Origin: Phycisphaerales bacterium
GTDB lineage: Bacteria; Planctomycetota; Phycisphaerae; Phycisphaerales; UBA1924
Direction: 5' to 3'
DNA length: 11,506 nucleotides
NCBI GenBank assembly: GCA_016764015.1
Contig: JAESSR010000211.1
Coordinates: 1 to 11,506 of the forward strand
Shown in pieces: positions 1 through 7,647 of this stretch (positions are counted from its first letter, which is position 1; the number at the start of each line of letters is the position of its first letter). Position numbers and translations under genes: made by a program. The notes beneath the pieces were generated by a model. It had not been told where the DNA came from. It saw nothing but the letters and a program-made list of their open reading frames with translations, and made no database searches.

Positions 1-1473
1 CACCGTCGCAACCACAGGCCAGGCAACCTGATCGGCCCCGTTCACCGCCGCGACAAGCGCAGGCTCGCCTTGCTCATGGCGCGTCGTGATATTCTCGGCT
101 ACCACAATCGCATCATCGACGAGTATACCGATCACGATGATCAAGCCGAACATGGTCAGGAAGTTCAAAGATACATCCAACCACGACATCATCGCCAGCG
201 TGCCCAAGAGCGACACCACCAGCCCCATCGCGACCCAGAACGATATCCGCCAGTTGAGCAAAAGCACCAGCGTCACAAATACAAGAATCCCGCCGTTGCG
301 TGCGTTGCGGATTAATAGATCCAACCGCCCCTCAACAAACCGTGCCAGATCGGTCGTCGTTTCGAGCGTGCCCGGAGGCGTCGAGACGAGATACCGATCA
401 TTCCCAAGCTTCCACGCAGCGTATTTCTCAGAACTCGGCGTTGGATCTGCAGATGCGATATACTCGCCCTTCTTCTTGGCCTTCGCATCCTTTTTCGATT
501 TCATGAACTTGGCGATTTGAAGCTTCATCTTCTCCGAAGTACTCGCCTGATAAGACTCACCATTGCGGCCCGCGACATATTGCTTGACCAGCGCCGATAT
601 CTTGATCACATCTTGATCACCCACTCGGAACACCGTCAGCGAAACGGATGTCTGCCCCTGATATCGCTCGGTCAAATCAGCATCGACAAAGCCATCAAAG
701 ACCTGGGCAACATCACCCACGCGGACAACCCCGCCATCGCCGTTGGCTTTGATCACAATGTCTCGCACCGTGTCGGCCCGTTCTTCAACACCCACCGAGC
801 GGATAGAAATCGTGCTTGTCGAAGTCCGCACGGACCCACCTGGCAGCTCGACCATTGCCGATCTGATTTTGTCCGCGATCGTCACCAAAGACACGCCGTA
901 CTCGATGGCACGCTCGGGCATCACCTCGACGCGGAGTTCGTCATTGCGCACCCCGCTCTTGGTGACATCTGTTATCTCTGGGAGCATCAACAGATCATCA
1001 CGCGTGGTGGTAATGAAATCCTTCATCGTCCGCTCGTCCGCATCGCCATAAAGAGCCACGACAATCGCGGGCATATTGGGTTCAAGAATATCAACAATGA
1101 TATTGTCCACAGCTTCGGGCAGATCCGAGATCGCATCAACCTCGCGCTTCACATCGGCGAGCGCCTGCTGAATTGGTACACCCTCCTCGAACTCGATGAC
1201 CACGCTGGCGAGCCCCTCGCTGACTGTCGAGCTGATCTCCTTGACATCGGTAATGTCCGCGACCGTGTCTTCAATCTTCGTCGCCAGCGCATCTTCGACC
1301 TCCTCGGGAGCTGCGCCGGGATACGGAGCCGTCACAGTGATGACCCGTGATTCGACATACGGAAAAAACTCTCGACGGAGCCCCATCCCAAAGACAAGCC
1401 CGGCCCCGATGATGGTGAACATCACCAAGTTGGCGACAACAGGATTGCGAACACCAAAGCGTGCGAGACTCAT
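1..1473 (-). CDS. RND-family efflux transporter permease, N-terminal part (gene runs off the left edge)
   Basis: The first 491 residues of an inner-membrane RND pump of the AcrB/MexB (HAE1) type can be read without a stop. Such pumps use the proton gradient to export drugs or other amphiphiles through a tripartite complex with a membrane fusion protein and an outer-membrane channel. Visible features are a cytoplasmic start plus TM1 (about residues 10-31), a periplasmic porter-domain stretch with the typical YPGAAPEEVE (51-60), then TM2 (about 394-409), TM3 (about 411-430) and TM4 (about 438-459). TM4 carries VDDAIVVAEN (452-461), the family's paired-Asp proton-relay motif. The ATG at 1473 overlaps the stop of the upstream fusion-protein gene as ATGA, indicating translational coupling. 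A lysine-rich segment at about residues 302-366 is longer than usual just before TM2. Full-length relatives have about 1000-1100 residues, so over half lies outside the window. The substrate cannot be told from this fragment. Confidence 0.93.
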   Translation of the reverse strand, partial: MSLARFGVRNPVVANLVMFTIIGAGLVFGMGLRREFFPYVESRVITVTAPYPGAAPEEVEDALATKIEDTVADITDVKEISSTVSEGLASVVIEFEEGVPIQQALADVKREVDAISDLPEAVDNIIVDILEPNMPAIVVALYGDADERTMKDFITTTRDDLLMLPEITDVTKSGVRNDELRVEVMPERAIEYGVSLVTIADKIRSAMVELPGGSVRTSTSTISIRSVGVEERADTVRDIVIKANGDGGVVRVGDVAQVFDGFVDADLTERYQGQTSVSLTVFRVGDQDVIKISALVKQYVAGRNGESYQASTSEKMKLQIAKFMKSKKDAKAKKKGEYIASADPTPSSEKYAAWKLGNDRYLVSTPPGTLETTTDLARFVEGRLDLLIRNARNGGILVFVTLVLLLNWRISFWVAMGLVVSLLGTLAMMSWLDVSLNFLTMFGLIIVIGILVDDAIVVAENITTRHEQGEPALVAAVNGADQVAWPVVATV

Positions 1474-2867
1474 GGCGATTCCTCCTCGCGATCGGGTTGA
1501 CCAACTCGCACCCTCATCCCCGCCATGATCTGATCCAACAACGACACCGCAATATGCGAGTTTTCCACAGGCTCATACCCGATCTCAAGGGCAACCCATT
1601 GTGTTTCGAGGGGATCGATGTCCAGCATCGAGGATTCGAAGCTGTACGCCACCTTGACTGGCACGATCTCGATAAAACGCGTGCCATCATCATTGAGGCT
1701 CGCAACAAAGACATGATTCGACTGCACCGCTCGGCGAGGCAAAATCACCCGCTCATGAGGATCCTGTGTCACAACACGCCCGTGGACAAACTGTCCGGGC
1801 AGAAGTCGATCAACATCATTCGAGTCTTGCTCGAGCTCAACGAAGATTGTCATCGTCCTGCTGGCGCTATCCGCTTCGGGCGCGATGCGTGTCACTGTTC
1901 CGATCTGATCGGGCTCGCCGCCAGGCTGACGAACCCAGAGCCTGACCTCGTCTCCGAGCTTGATCCACGATGAGGCCGAAGCCGCGACCTTGAGCGGTAT
2001 TTCTAAGCGTGCAAGATCCACCACCCGCGCCACAGATGAACCAACCCCAACCCAATCGCCCACACGCGTATTGATTGATTGCAGCTCACCAGCAAACGGA
2101 GCGCGGATCATGGATCGCTCAACATTTTCCTTGGCGATGCGTTCATTGGCTCGTTGGCTCGAAAGTTCTGCTTCGAGCCTTGCTCGGCGTGACGGGATCA
2201 GATCGAGCTGCTGTTGGAGCACCGATTTGGCCCGTTGAGAACGCAGCATCGATGCGAGCTTGACATCGCGTTCGCCCGCTGAGCCTACGCCCGCTGCGAT
2301 CGCCTTGTCCATCCGATCAAGATCACGCTGGGCAGCAGCGATCTCTTCACCCGCATACCGCACCTGGTTTCCCATCTGCTCAGTCTCGATGGTCAACCCG
2401 CCGATCTGTGCAACGAGTGATTTGACAGCCTGCCTCGCAGCATCAAGGGCATTGATGTAATCACTATCATCGAGCCGAACGATCAGATCACCCTTCTCAA
2501 CCCGGCTCCCCGCTTCAATCGAGCGTGGACGATCAATCACCCGCCCACCAACCTCAGCGACTACATCGGCGCTGCTCATCGTGCGGGCAGTGCCATATCC
2601 AGACCAAATCCGATTCGATGGGCGGTGAATCGATTCGATCGTCTGGATCAAGATCGCAGAAACCTCAGGCTCGTTCATATCGCTCTGAGATTTGGTCGCA
2701 ATCAATGCCTTGACGATCACCACCGAGACCAACAAAAGCACCGCAATAACAATGACTCTTGGTAGATACACCATCGATATCTTTGCTGAACGATTTACAG
2801 ATTGGTTGGATTGCAAAGGCAGTCCCCTCTTTATAAAAGGATGCTTGGACGCTTCCTCATGCGACAT
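1470..2867 (-). CDS. RND efflux membrane fusion protein (HlyD/AcrA family periplasmic adaptor)
   Basis: This 465-residue adaptor links the RND permease encoded just downstream to an outer-membrane channel; no channel gene is visible here. It has a short charged cytoplasmic N-terminus and one membrane anchor (about 34-57, YLPRVIVIAVLLLVSV). The first half of the lipoyl-like domain follows (about 97-135, with VEKGDLIVRLDDSDY), then a long Gln/Ala/Arg-rich coiled-coil hairpin (about 136-250), the second lipoyl half (SMIRAPFAGEL, 252-262, the usual IRAPFxG signature), a beta-barrel (about 290-370, including SRTMTIFVEL) and a membrane-proximal domain. Anchoring is by a true transmembrane helix, because no lipobox cysteine is present. 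The start at 2867 has only a weak ribosome site (GGACGG directly before the ATG) and lies inside an inverted repeat. An in-frame ATG at 2774 (residue 32) would still keep the anchor and is an alternative start. The stop overlaps the permease start by 4 bases. Confidence 0.92.
   Translation of the reverse strand: MSHEEASKHPFIKRGLPLQSNQSVNRSAKISMVYLPRVIVIAVLLLVSVVIVKALIATKSQSDMNEPEVSAILIQTIESIHRPSNRIWSGYGTARTMSSADVVAEVGGRVIDRPRSIEAGSRVEKGDLIVRLDDSDYINALDAARQAVKSLVAQIGGLTIETEQMGNQVRYAGEEIAAAQRDLDRMDKAIAAGVGSAGERDVKLASMLRSQRAKSVLQQQLDLIPSRRARLEAELSSQRANERIAKENVERSMIRAPFAGELQSINTRVGDWVGVGSSVARVVDLARLEIPLKVAASASSWIKLGDEVRLWVRQPGGEPDQIGTVTRIAPEADSASRTMTIFVELEQDSNDVDRLLPGQFVHGRVVTQDPHERVILPRRAVQSNHVFVASLNDDGTRFIEIVPVKVAYSFESSMLDIDPLETQWVALEIGYEPVENSHIAVSLLDQIMAGMRVRVGQPDREEESP
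2811..2837 (+). promoter_or_regulatory. Candidate sigma70-like promoter for the methyltransferase gene
   Basis: TTGCAA (2811-2816, 4 of 6 to consensus) and TATAAA (2832-2837, 5 of 6) are separated by 15 bases, which is short for sigma70. It would lie inside the first codons of the divergent fusion-protein gene and give a 5' leader of about 65-70 bases. The 43-base divergent gap leaves little room, so a promoter inside the neighbouring gene is plausible. It is a weak call from consensus matching only. Confidence 0.25.
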
Positions 2868-2876
2868 CCGTCCAAG
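2844..2876 (-). promoter_or_regulatory. 8-bp perfect inverted repeat bracketing the fusion-protein start codon
   Basis: CTTGGACG (2844-2851) and CGTCCAAG (2869-2876) are perfect inverted repeats separated by 17 bases. In the minus-strand mRNA the first arm holds the only ribosome-site-like bases and the AUG at 2867-2865 falls in the loop, two bases after the arm. Folding would therefore hide the translation start. As DNA it could equally be an operator for a repressor of the efflux operon. Either reading is inference, as no regulator gene is adjacent. Confidence 0.4.
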
Positions 2877-2910
2877 ACTTTTATCTTAGGCCTACCACCA
2901 AGAACACTGG

Positions 2911-4011
2911 ATGGATGCACCCCGAAGTACCGATAACCAACCCGTGATTAAATACATTGGTTCAAAGCGTCTCCTCGTCGATCAGATCGTCGATCTCTGC
3001 CAAACCGTCGCCCCCGACGGCGGCTCAGTCATCGACCTCTTCAGCGGCACTTCAAGGGTCGGTCATGCGCTCAAGACGGCAGGCTTTGGCGTCCACGCCA
3101 ACGACCACAACGCGTACGCACATAATATCGCCATGTGCTACATCCAATCAGACGCCCCAAAGCTCATCAAACAAGCGACCAAGATCATTGACGATCTCAA
3201 CAGCATCGCACGATCCAAGTGCGAAGATGGTTTCGTCACCAAAACATATTGCCGAGATTCTCGATTCTTCCACCCAGACAACGGGCAACGAATCGACGCG
3301 ATGCGCACCCACATCGAAACACTCGATCTAGGACCCGAACTCAAATCGGTCGTACTCACCAGCCTGATTGAAGCCGCCGACCGGGTCGATTCAACCACGG
3401 GCGTGCAAATGGCATATCTCAAAGCATGGGCACCTCGCGCCCATAAGCACATCGAGCTCCGCGTCCCCAACATCCTGCCTCACCCGTTTGGCCAAGCCTG
3501 CACAGCCAACCAACTCGAAGCAACCGATGCCGCGAGCATACTCTCTGCAGACATCGCGTACCTTGACCCGCCATACAACCAGCATTCTTACCTGGGCAAC
3601 TACCACATCTGGGAAACCATCGTCCGCTGGGATCACCCCGAGGTCTACGGCATCGCGTGCAAACGCATCGACTGCCGAGAGCGCAAAAGCCCGTACAACT
3701 CGAAGGTCAAAATCGCAGACGCCTTCGACAAGCTTATCGATTCCATCGACACCAACACCCTGATCGTGTCATTCAGCGATGAAGGCTACCTCAGCCGAGA
3801 CCAAATCGAACACACCCTCGCCAAACGAGGCCCGATCGTCGTACTCAATCGCGAGCACCCACGCTATGTAGGATGCAAAATCGGTATCCACAACCAACAA
3901 GGCAAAAAGGTTGGCAAGGTCGGCAAGCTCCGCAATACCGAATATTTCTTCATCGCAGGCGCCGGGGCCCAGCGTGTCGCCGATGCACAAAAAGAACTCG
4001 TTGCCGCCTAA
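2911..4011 (+). CDS. D12-class adenine-specific DNA methyltransferase (solitary)
   Basis: This 366-residue protein matches the Dam/D12 (alpha-group) family that transfers a methyl group from S-adenosylmethionine to the N6 of adenine in a specific DNA site. The order of motifs fits that group: KYIGSKR (residues 14-20, motif X), IDLFSGTSRVG (41-51, motif I, SAM binding), YLDPPYNQHSY (217-227, motif IV catalytic DPPY) and VSFSDEG (286-292, probable motif VI region). The length is near the upper part of the family's range; the region between motifs I and IV (about 70-215) should hold the target-recognition part. The ATG at 2911 lacks a clear ribosome site, and a GTG at 2944 just before KYIGSKR is a possible later start. 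It is the only rightward gene here and no restriction endonuclease is visible, so it may be an orphan regulator or half of a system split from its partner. Its NNC-rich codons agree with the local strand bias, giving no sign of recent arrival. The recognised sequence cannot be read from the protein. Confidence 0.9.
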   Translation: MDAPRSTDNQPVIKYIGSKRLLVDQIVDLCQTVAPDGGSVIDLFSGTSRVGHALKTAGFGVHANDHNAYAHNIAMCYIQSDAPKLIKQATKIIDDLNSIARSKCEDGFVTKTYCRDSRFFHPDNGQRIDAMRTHIETLDLGPELKSVVLTSLIEAADRVDSTTGVQMAYLKAWAPRAHKHIELRVPNILPHPFGQACTANQLEATDAASILSADIAYLDPPYNQHSYLGNYHIWETIVRWDHPEVYGIACKRIDCRERKSPYNSKVKIADAFDKLIDSIDTNTLIVSFSDEGYLSRDQIEHTLAKRGPIVVLNREHPRYVGCKIGIHNQQGKKVGKVGKLRNTEYFFIAGAGAQRVADAQKELVAA

Positions 4012-4028
4012 ACCCGCTGCCTATTCTC

Positions 4029-4046
4029 CAACCGCTTTACCGGTTG
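4029..4046. terminator. Small hairpin in the convergent gap (possible weak bidirectional terminator)
   Basis: CAACCG (4029-4034) and CGGTTG (4041-4046) form a 6-bp perfect stem with a 6-base loop, lying between the methyltransferase stop and the last codons of the convergent PA14 gene, whose TAA (4037-4039) is in the loop. Neither side has a T-run, so it would be a poor intrinsic terminator. Its position between convergent genes is the only support. I see nothing else in the 25-base gap. Confidence 0.25.
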
Positions 4047-7000
4047 TATTCCGAGCCAATTTCACGCCAACGCACAACCTTCACACGATTGGGCTTTGCC
4101 ACAAATGCGCTCGCTGGGATCACTTCATCAAACAAATCGTCCGGTCCACGCCAGGTCAAGAATAACCCAGCATCAGACCACCCTTCCATCATCTGCAGCT
4201 CGAGATCATGTTCACCTGCAGACAGCTCAATCGTTCCTGATCGCCAACGGTACGAATGACCAGAGATATCAGAAACCACTGTCTGCCCATCGATAATGAG
4301 CTTGGAGTATTGATCAGAACCAACACCGAAGGTCCATGTCCCCGATCGAGGTATACTGAGCTTACCAGTTGCCTTGATCGCGAAGTAATCCGAGCTCACA
4401 CCCGACTCAAATGAACCCCGAGTAATATTCCAACTGATCCGAGGCTCCGTTGTCGTCTTCGTAGGCGAAGACCAGTCCATTGAACTCAAAGAATACCCCC
4501 GAGTATTACTAAACCACTGCGTTGTGATCGCTGCCTCGCCGGCATCAAACGCCGGCTCCGGGTCATACGCCTCAAAGGCACTCGCCGGAATAATCTCTTC
4601 CAAAGTCGATCCCGGCGCTCGCCAAGTGATATTGAGCCCCGCGTCAGACCAGCCTTCCCAGTACCGTACCTCAAACTTGTGTACACCAGCCGTCAGCGCA
4701 ACGGTACCCGATCGCCAACGATACGAATGACCCGAAGTATCCACAATCACAGGCTCATCATCAATCAACAAGATCGCGCTCTGGTCAGAGCCCATATTAA
4801 ATCGCCACTCGCCAGATTCTGGAACCGTGAGCTGACTAATCAATCGCAGCCCATAATAATCCGTCGGCCCATCAAGGAAAAACGGACTCCGGCTCACCTG
4901 CCAAGACACATTGTCAACAATCGTTGAACTTGAATGCTCGGCATAATCAATCTGCCCGGCATTGGACGCATGGCGTGCATTGGAAGTCCAGTACGCACGC
5001 AGGCCACCACCAGTGTCGAACGGCGTCTCGGTTGGTTGCAATGAGAACGCTGTCCGTGGAATAATAATATCCGCAGGCACCGTCGGCCCACGCCACGCAA
5101 GATGAAGCCCCGCATCGGACCACCCTTCCCAGTACCGCACTTCAATGTCATGCTTCCCTTGAGAAAGCTGCACAGATCCACTCCGCCAGCGATACGAATG
5201 CCCTGTGGTATCAATCACCACAGGCTCGCCATCAATCAACAACATCGCACTTTGGTCAGACCCCATCGAAAATGTCCACGATCCGCTCGCAGGCACATCG
5301 ATCTGCCCGAGCAAACGCAAGCCGTAATAATCGCTTGGCGTATCATTATCGAATTGCGCCCGTCCAATACGCCAAGCAACATTGGGCACCGTAGTGGCAT
5401 GATGATGCTCGGACCAATCGATCTGCCCGGCATTCGATGCGTGACGGGCATTGATCGTCCAGTACGCACGCAACCCACCGCCACCTGAATCATAATCTGT
5501 TTGAATCTCAGCATGCGAGAATGCACTCGGCGGAATAACAACCTCAGACCCATTCGGCGGCGTCCAGGTCACCGTCAACCCGGCATCGGACCAGCCTTCC
5601 CAATACCGCACTTCAAAGCTGTGCTGACCAGCATCGAGATCGATCGTCCCACTTCGCCAACGATGTGAATGCCCAACTTCATCATTGATGACCATCTGCC
5701 CATCAATGAACAACTGTGCAGATTGATCCGATCCCATATTGAATCGCCAAGAGCCGCTGGTCGGAATCTCGATATACCCAACCGCACGAAGCCCAAAGTA
5801 ATCCGTCTTGAGCCCACCAAACGAAGTTGATTCCGCGCCTGTATCATCAATAATCGTCGTGCCTGCAAATGTACCGCGTGTTAACTCCCACGCGATATTG
5901 GCTTCGAAGGTTGTCCGGTCATAGTTCTGCCAATCGATGTGGCCAACCTTTGATGCATGGCGCGCATTATCCACCCAGTACACCAGTAGCCCATCGCCCC
6001 CGGTCCCCAGCGCCGGATCAACCTCATTCATCGAAAACGCCGAAGCTGGAATCACAGATTCAAACGCGTCGCCCGGCCCCTTCCAAGTCAATACCAACCC
6101 AGAATCAGACCACCCTTCCCAATACTGAATCTCAATGGGCATCTCGCCTTGGGGCGCGGGCCCAGTCCCGTATCGCCAACGAAAACTATGCCCGGTGGTA
6201 TCATCAATTGCGACCTGCCCGCCAAGGTAAACGCGTGCCGACTGATCTGATCCAAGCCCGATCGTCCAAGTCCCCGCCCTTGGAAAATTGATCTTGCCGA
6301 CGAGTCGAGTCGCATGATAATCCGTCGGCCCACCCGTATAAAACGCCCCTCGGCTGATCGGCCAATAGACATTCTGCACCGTCTCGGTCGAATCGTGATC
6401 AACCCAGTTCACCCCACCAATATTGCTCGCATGCCGAGCATTATTGTAGCGATACGCCCGAAGCCCGCCACCCGAAGGCAGATTCGTTGCACCGGCACCC
6501 GGACGGAATGCGCTCGATGGAATAATCTGTGTATACGCATCATTTGGGCCCTGCCAAGCGACATGCAATGCCGCATCGGACCAGCCCTCCCAGTACCGCA
6601 CCTCAATGGTGTGATCTCCCGCAGCGAGTTGAACAGTCCCGCTCCGCCAACGGAACGAATGCCCCGTTGCATCGCTCACGACCGGCTCGCCATCAATAAA
6701 CAATAATGCGGACTGATCACTCCCCAGATCAAACCGCCACAACCCAGCATCTGGTGTATTGATCACCCCAATAAATCGTGCCGCGAAGTAATCTGTAGGC
6801 CCATCAATCTCAAAGCTGCCTCTGGTTTTTCGATAACTCGGGCGCTGCACGGTTTCAACCCGATCAGAGTTCGCCCAGTCAATCTGCCCAACATTGCTCG
6901 CATGGCGCGCGTTGTGATACCAATACGCCCAGATCCCATCGCCCCCCGGGTCATACACCGGCTCATCGGCCGGCGAGGAAAACGCAGACGCCGGGATCAC

Positions 7001-7516
7001 TTCTTCGCTGTCCATCCCAGGACCATCCCACTTGACGATCAACCCAGCATCGGACCAGCCTTCCCAGTACCGCACTTCAAAGTCGTGGAGCCCAGGGGGC
7101 AAACTCACAATCGCAATCCGCGAACGATACGAATGCCCGGTGTCATCAACAATCAAAGGCTCGCCATCAATAAACAGCATCGCGCTCTGATCACTTTCGA
7201 GCCGAAATGTCCAAATACCATCCGCCGGAATATCGATCTGCCCAACAAACCTCGCCGCAAAGTAATCGCCCGGCCCACCGGTGTAAAACGCACCACCTGT
7301 CCGCTCAAAGTTCACCTGATCGACCTGCGTCACCAGATCATATTGCTCCCAATCCACATGCCCGACTCGATCAGCAGTGCGCGCATTGGTATTCCAGTAC
7401 GCCCGCAACCCGGGTGTTGATCCAACGGGGGCAGCACCCATCGCAGATGAAATCGAGCCCACAAGACACAGGCAAGCCATAAAAAAACGCATCCGTGTTG
7501 AAAGCTGGTATCTCAT
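4037..7516 (-). CDS. Secreted protein of seven tandem PA14 domains
   Basis: The 1159-residue product has a Sec-type signal peptide (positive MRYQLSTRMR, a hydrophobic FFMACLCLVGSISSA stretch, likely cleavage near residues 28-30) and then seven PA14 modules. They cover about residues 36-179, 193-337, 350-494, 508-666, 679-824, 836-981 and 995-1138. Each begins with G-L/I-x-A/V-Y-W-x-x-N-A-R, has G/E-SDQS with an adjacent xIDGE hairpin, a GHS-F/Y-RWRSG strand, EVRYWEGWSDAG and a closing VIPASAF. PA14 folds are beta-barrels found in glycosidases, adhesins, protective antigen and fibrocystin, often binding carbohydrate. No catalytic domain, transmembrane anchor, lipobox or sorting signal was seen; the tail is only about 21 residues and ends KVVRWREIGSEYNR. 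A binding or matrix role is therefore inferred. The ATG at 7516 was chosen; a GTG at 7519 and an ATG at 7492 are also in frame, and none has a good ribosome site. A promoter and palindrome lie upstream. Confidence 0.88.
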   Translation of the reverse strand: MRYQLSTRMRFFMACLCLVGSISSAMGAAPVGSTPGLRAYWNTNARTADRVGHVDWEQYDLVTQVDQVNFERTGGAFYTGGPGDYFAARFVGQIDIPADGIWTFRLESDQSAMLFIDGEPLIVDDTGHSYRSRIAIVSLPPGLHDFEVRYWEGWSDAGLIVKWDGPGMDSEEVIPASAFSSPADEPVYDPGGDGIWAYWYHNARHASNVGQIDWANSDRVETVQRPSYRKTRGSFEIDGPTDYFAARFIGVINTPDAGLWRFDLGSDQSALLFIDGEPVVSDATGHSFRWRSGTVQLAAGDHTIEVRYWEGWSDAALHVAWQGPNDAYTQIIPSSAFRPGAGATNLPSGGGLRAYRYNNARHASNIGGVNWVDHDSTETVQNVYWPISRGAFYTGGPTDYHATRLVGKINFPRAGTWTIGLGSDQSARVYLGGQVAIDDTTGHSFRWRYGTGPAPQGEMPIEIQYWEGWSDSGLVLTWKGPGDAFESVIPASAFSMNEVDPALGTGGDGLLVYWVDNARHASKVGHIDWQNYDRTTFEANIAWELTRGTFAGTTIIDDTGAESTSFGGLKTDYFGLRAVGYIEIPTSGSWRFNMGSDQSAQLFIDGQMVINDEVGHSHRWRSGTIDLDAGQHSFEVRYWEGWSDAGLTVTWTPPNGSEVVIPPSAFSHAEIQTDYDSGGGGLRAYWTINARHASNAGQIDWSEHHHATTVPNVAWRIGRAQFDNDTPSDYYGLRLLGQIDVPASGSWTFSMGSDQSAMLLIDGEPVVIDTTGHSYRWRSGSVQLSQGKHDIEVRYWEGWSDAGLHLAWRGPTVPADIIIPRTAFSLQPTETPFDTGGGLRAYWTSNARHASNAGQIDYAEHSSSTIVDNVSWQVSRSPFFLDGPTDYYGLRLISQLTVPESGEWRFNMGSDQSAILLIDDEPVIVDTSGHSYRWRSGTVALTAGVHKFEVRYWEGWSDAGLNITWRAPGSTLEEIIPASAFEAYDPEPAFDAGEAAITTQWFSNTRGYSLSSMDWSSPTKTTTEPRISWNITRGSFESGVSSDYFAIKATGKLSIPRSGTWTFGVGSDQYSKLIIDGQTVVSDISGHSYRWRSGTIELSAGEHDLELQMMEGWSDAGLFLTWRGPDDLFDEVIPASAFVAKPNRVKVVRWREIGSEYNR
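4103..7411 (-). repeat. Seven-fold tandem repeat encoding PA14 modules, period about 471 bp
   Basis: The EGWSD motif recurs at residues 152, 310, 467, 640, 797, 954 and 1111, a spacing of 157-158 residues except for 173 before the fourth. On DNA the modules occupy about 6980-7411, 6506-6940, 6035-6469, 5519-5995, 5045-5482, 4574-5011 and 4103-4534. Stretches coding the EVRYWEGWSDAG core are nearly identical between copies, for example near 7050, 6580, 5590 and 5120. The first and last modules are the most diverged, as expected when inner copies are exchanged or duplicated. Confidence 0.9.
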
Positions 7517-7595
7517 CACATCGAAGATCGAACACCTCGATAGGGAAGATCACCCTGTTTGTGTGATGTTGATCAATGCAATCTCAAAACTACCA

Positions 7596-7623
7596 GTTAT
7601 ACGATCTGGGATAGTGTGGACAA
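7596..7623 (-). promoter_or_regulatory. Sigma70-like promoter of the PA14-repeat gene
   Basis: On the minus strand TTGTCC (7623-7618, 4 of 6 to the -35 consensus) and TATAAC (7601-7596, 5 of 6 to the -10) are spaced by 16 bases. It is the best promoter-like match in the 131-base gap and predicts a 5' leader of about 70 bases before the ATG at 7516. The call rests on consensus similarity alone; Planctomycetota promoters are less well defined than those of Proteobacteria. Confidence 0.45.
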
Positions 7624-7643
7624 TGTGTATCGTCCGATACACA
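7624..7643. promoter_or_regulatory. 20-bp palindrome abutting the -35 box, operator candidate
   Basis: TGTGTATCG (7624-7632) and CGATACACA (7635-7643) are perfect 9-base inverted repeats around a 2-base centre. It lies directly next to the predicted -35 box of the PA14 gene and 4 bases after the stop of the transporter gene (7648-7650). Length, symmetry and position fit a dimeric regulator site. As RNA it could form a hairpin (8 bp with a 4-base loop) at the end of the transporter transcript, but no T-run follows, so a terminator role is less likely. The cognate regulator is not in the window. Confidence 0.5.
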
Positions 7644-7647
7644 AATG

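Noticed and set aside
517..1350. Rightward open frame of 277 codons opposite the RND permease
   Set aside because: The antisense frame contains only His/Arg/Asp-rich sequence, while the minus strand reads a full RND protein with the VDDAIVVAEN motif.
2831..2860. Nine-codon frame (MRKRPSILL) overlapping the start of the fusion-protein gene in another frame
   Set aside because: Its ATG lies in the loop of the inverted repeat, but no ribosome site precedes it. Such a short frame is easily random, so a leader peptide is not supported.
4455..4472. Perfect 7-bp hairpin GTCTTCG/CGAAGAC
   Set aside because: It lies inside the coding sequence of the last PA14 module (SSPTKTT region), has no T-run and is explained by codon choice.
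7516..7516. PA14 protein as a lipoprotein because of the Cys residues in its signal peptide
   Set aside because: The Cys residues sit within the hydrophobic core as MACLCLVG and lack the L-A/S-G/A-C context of a lipobox.
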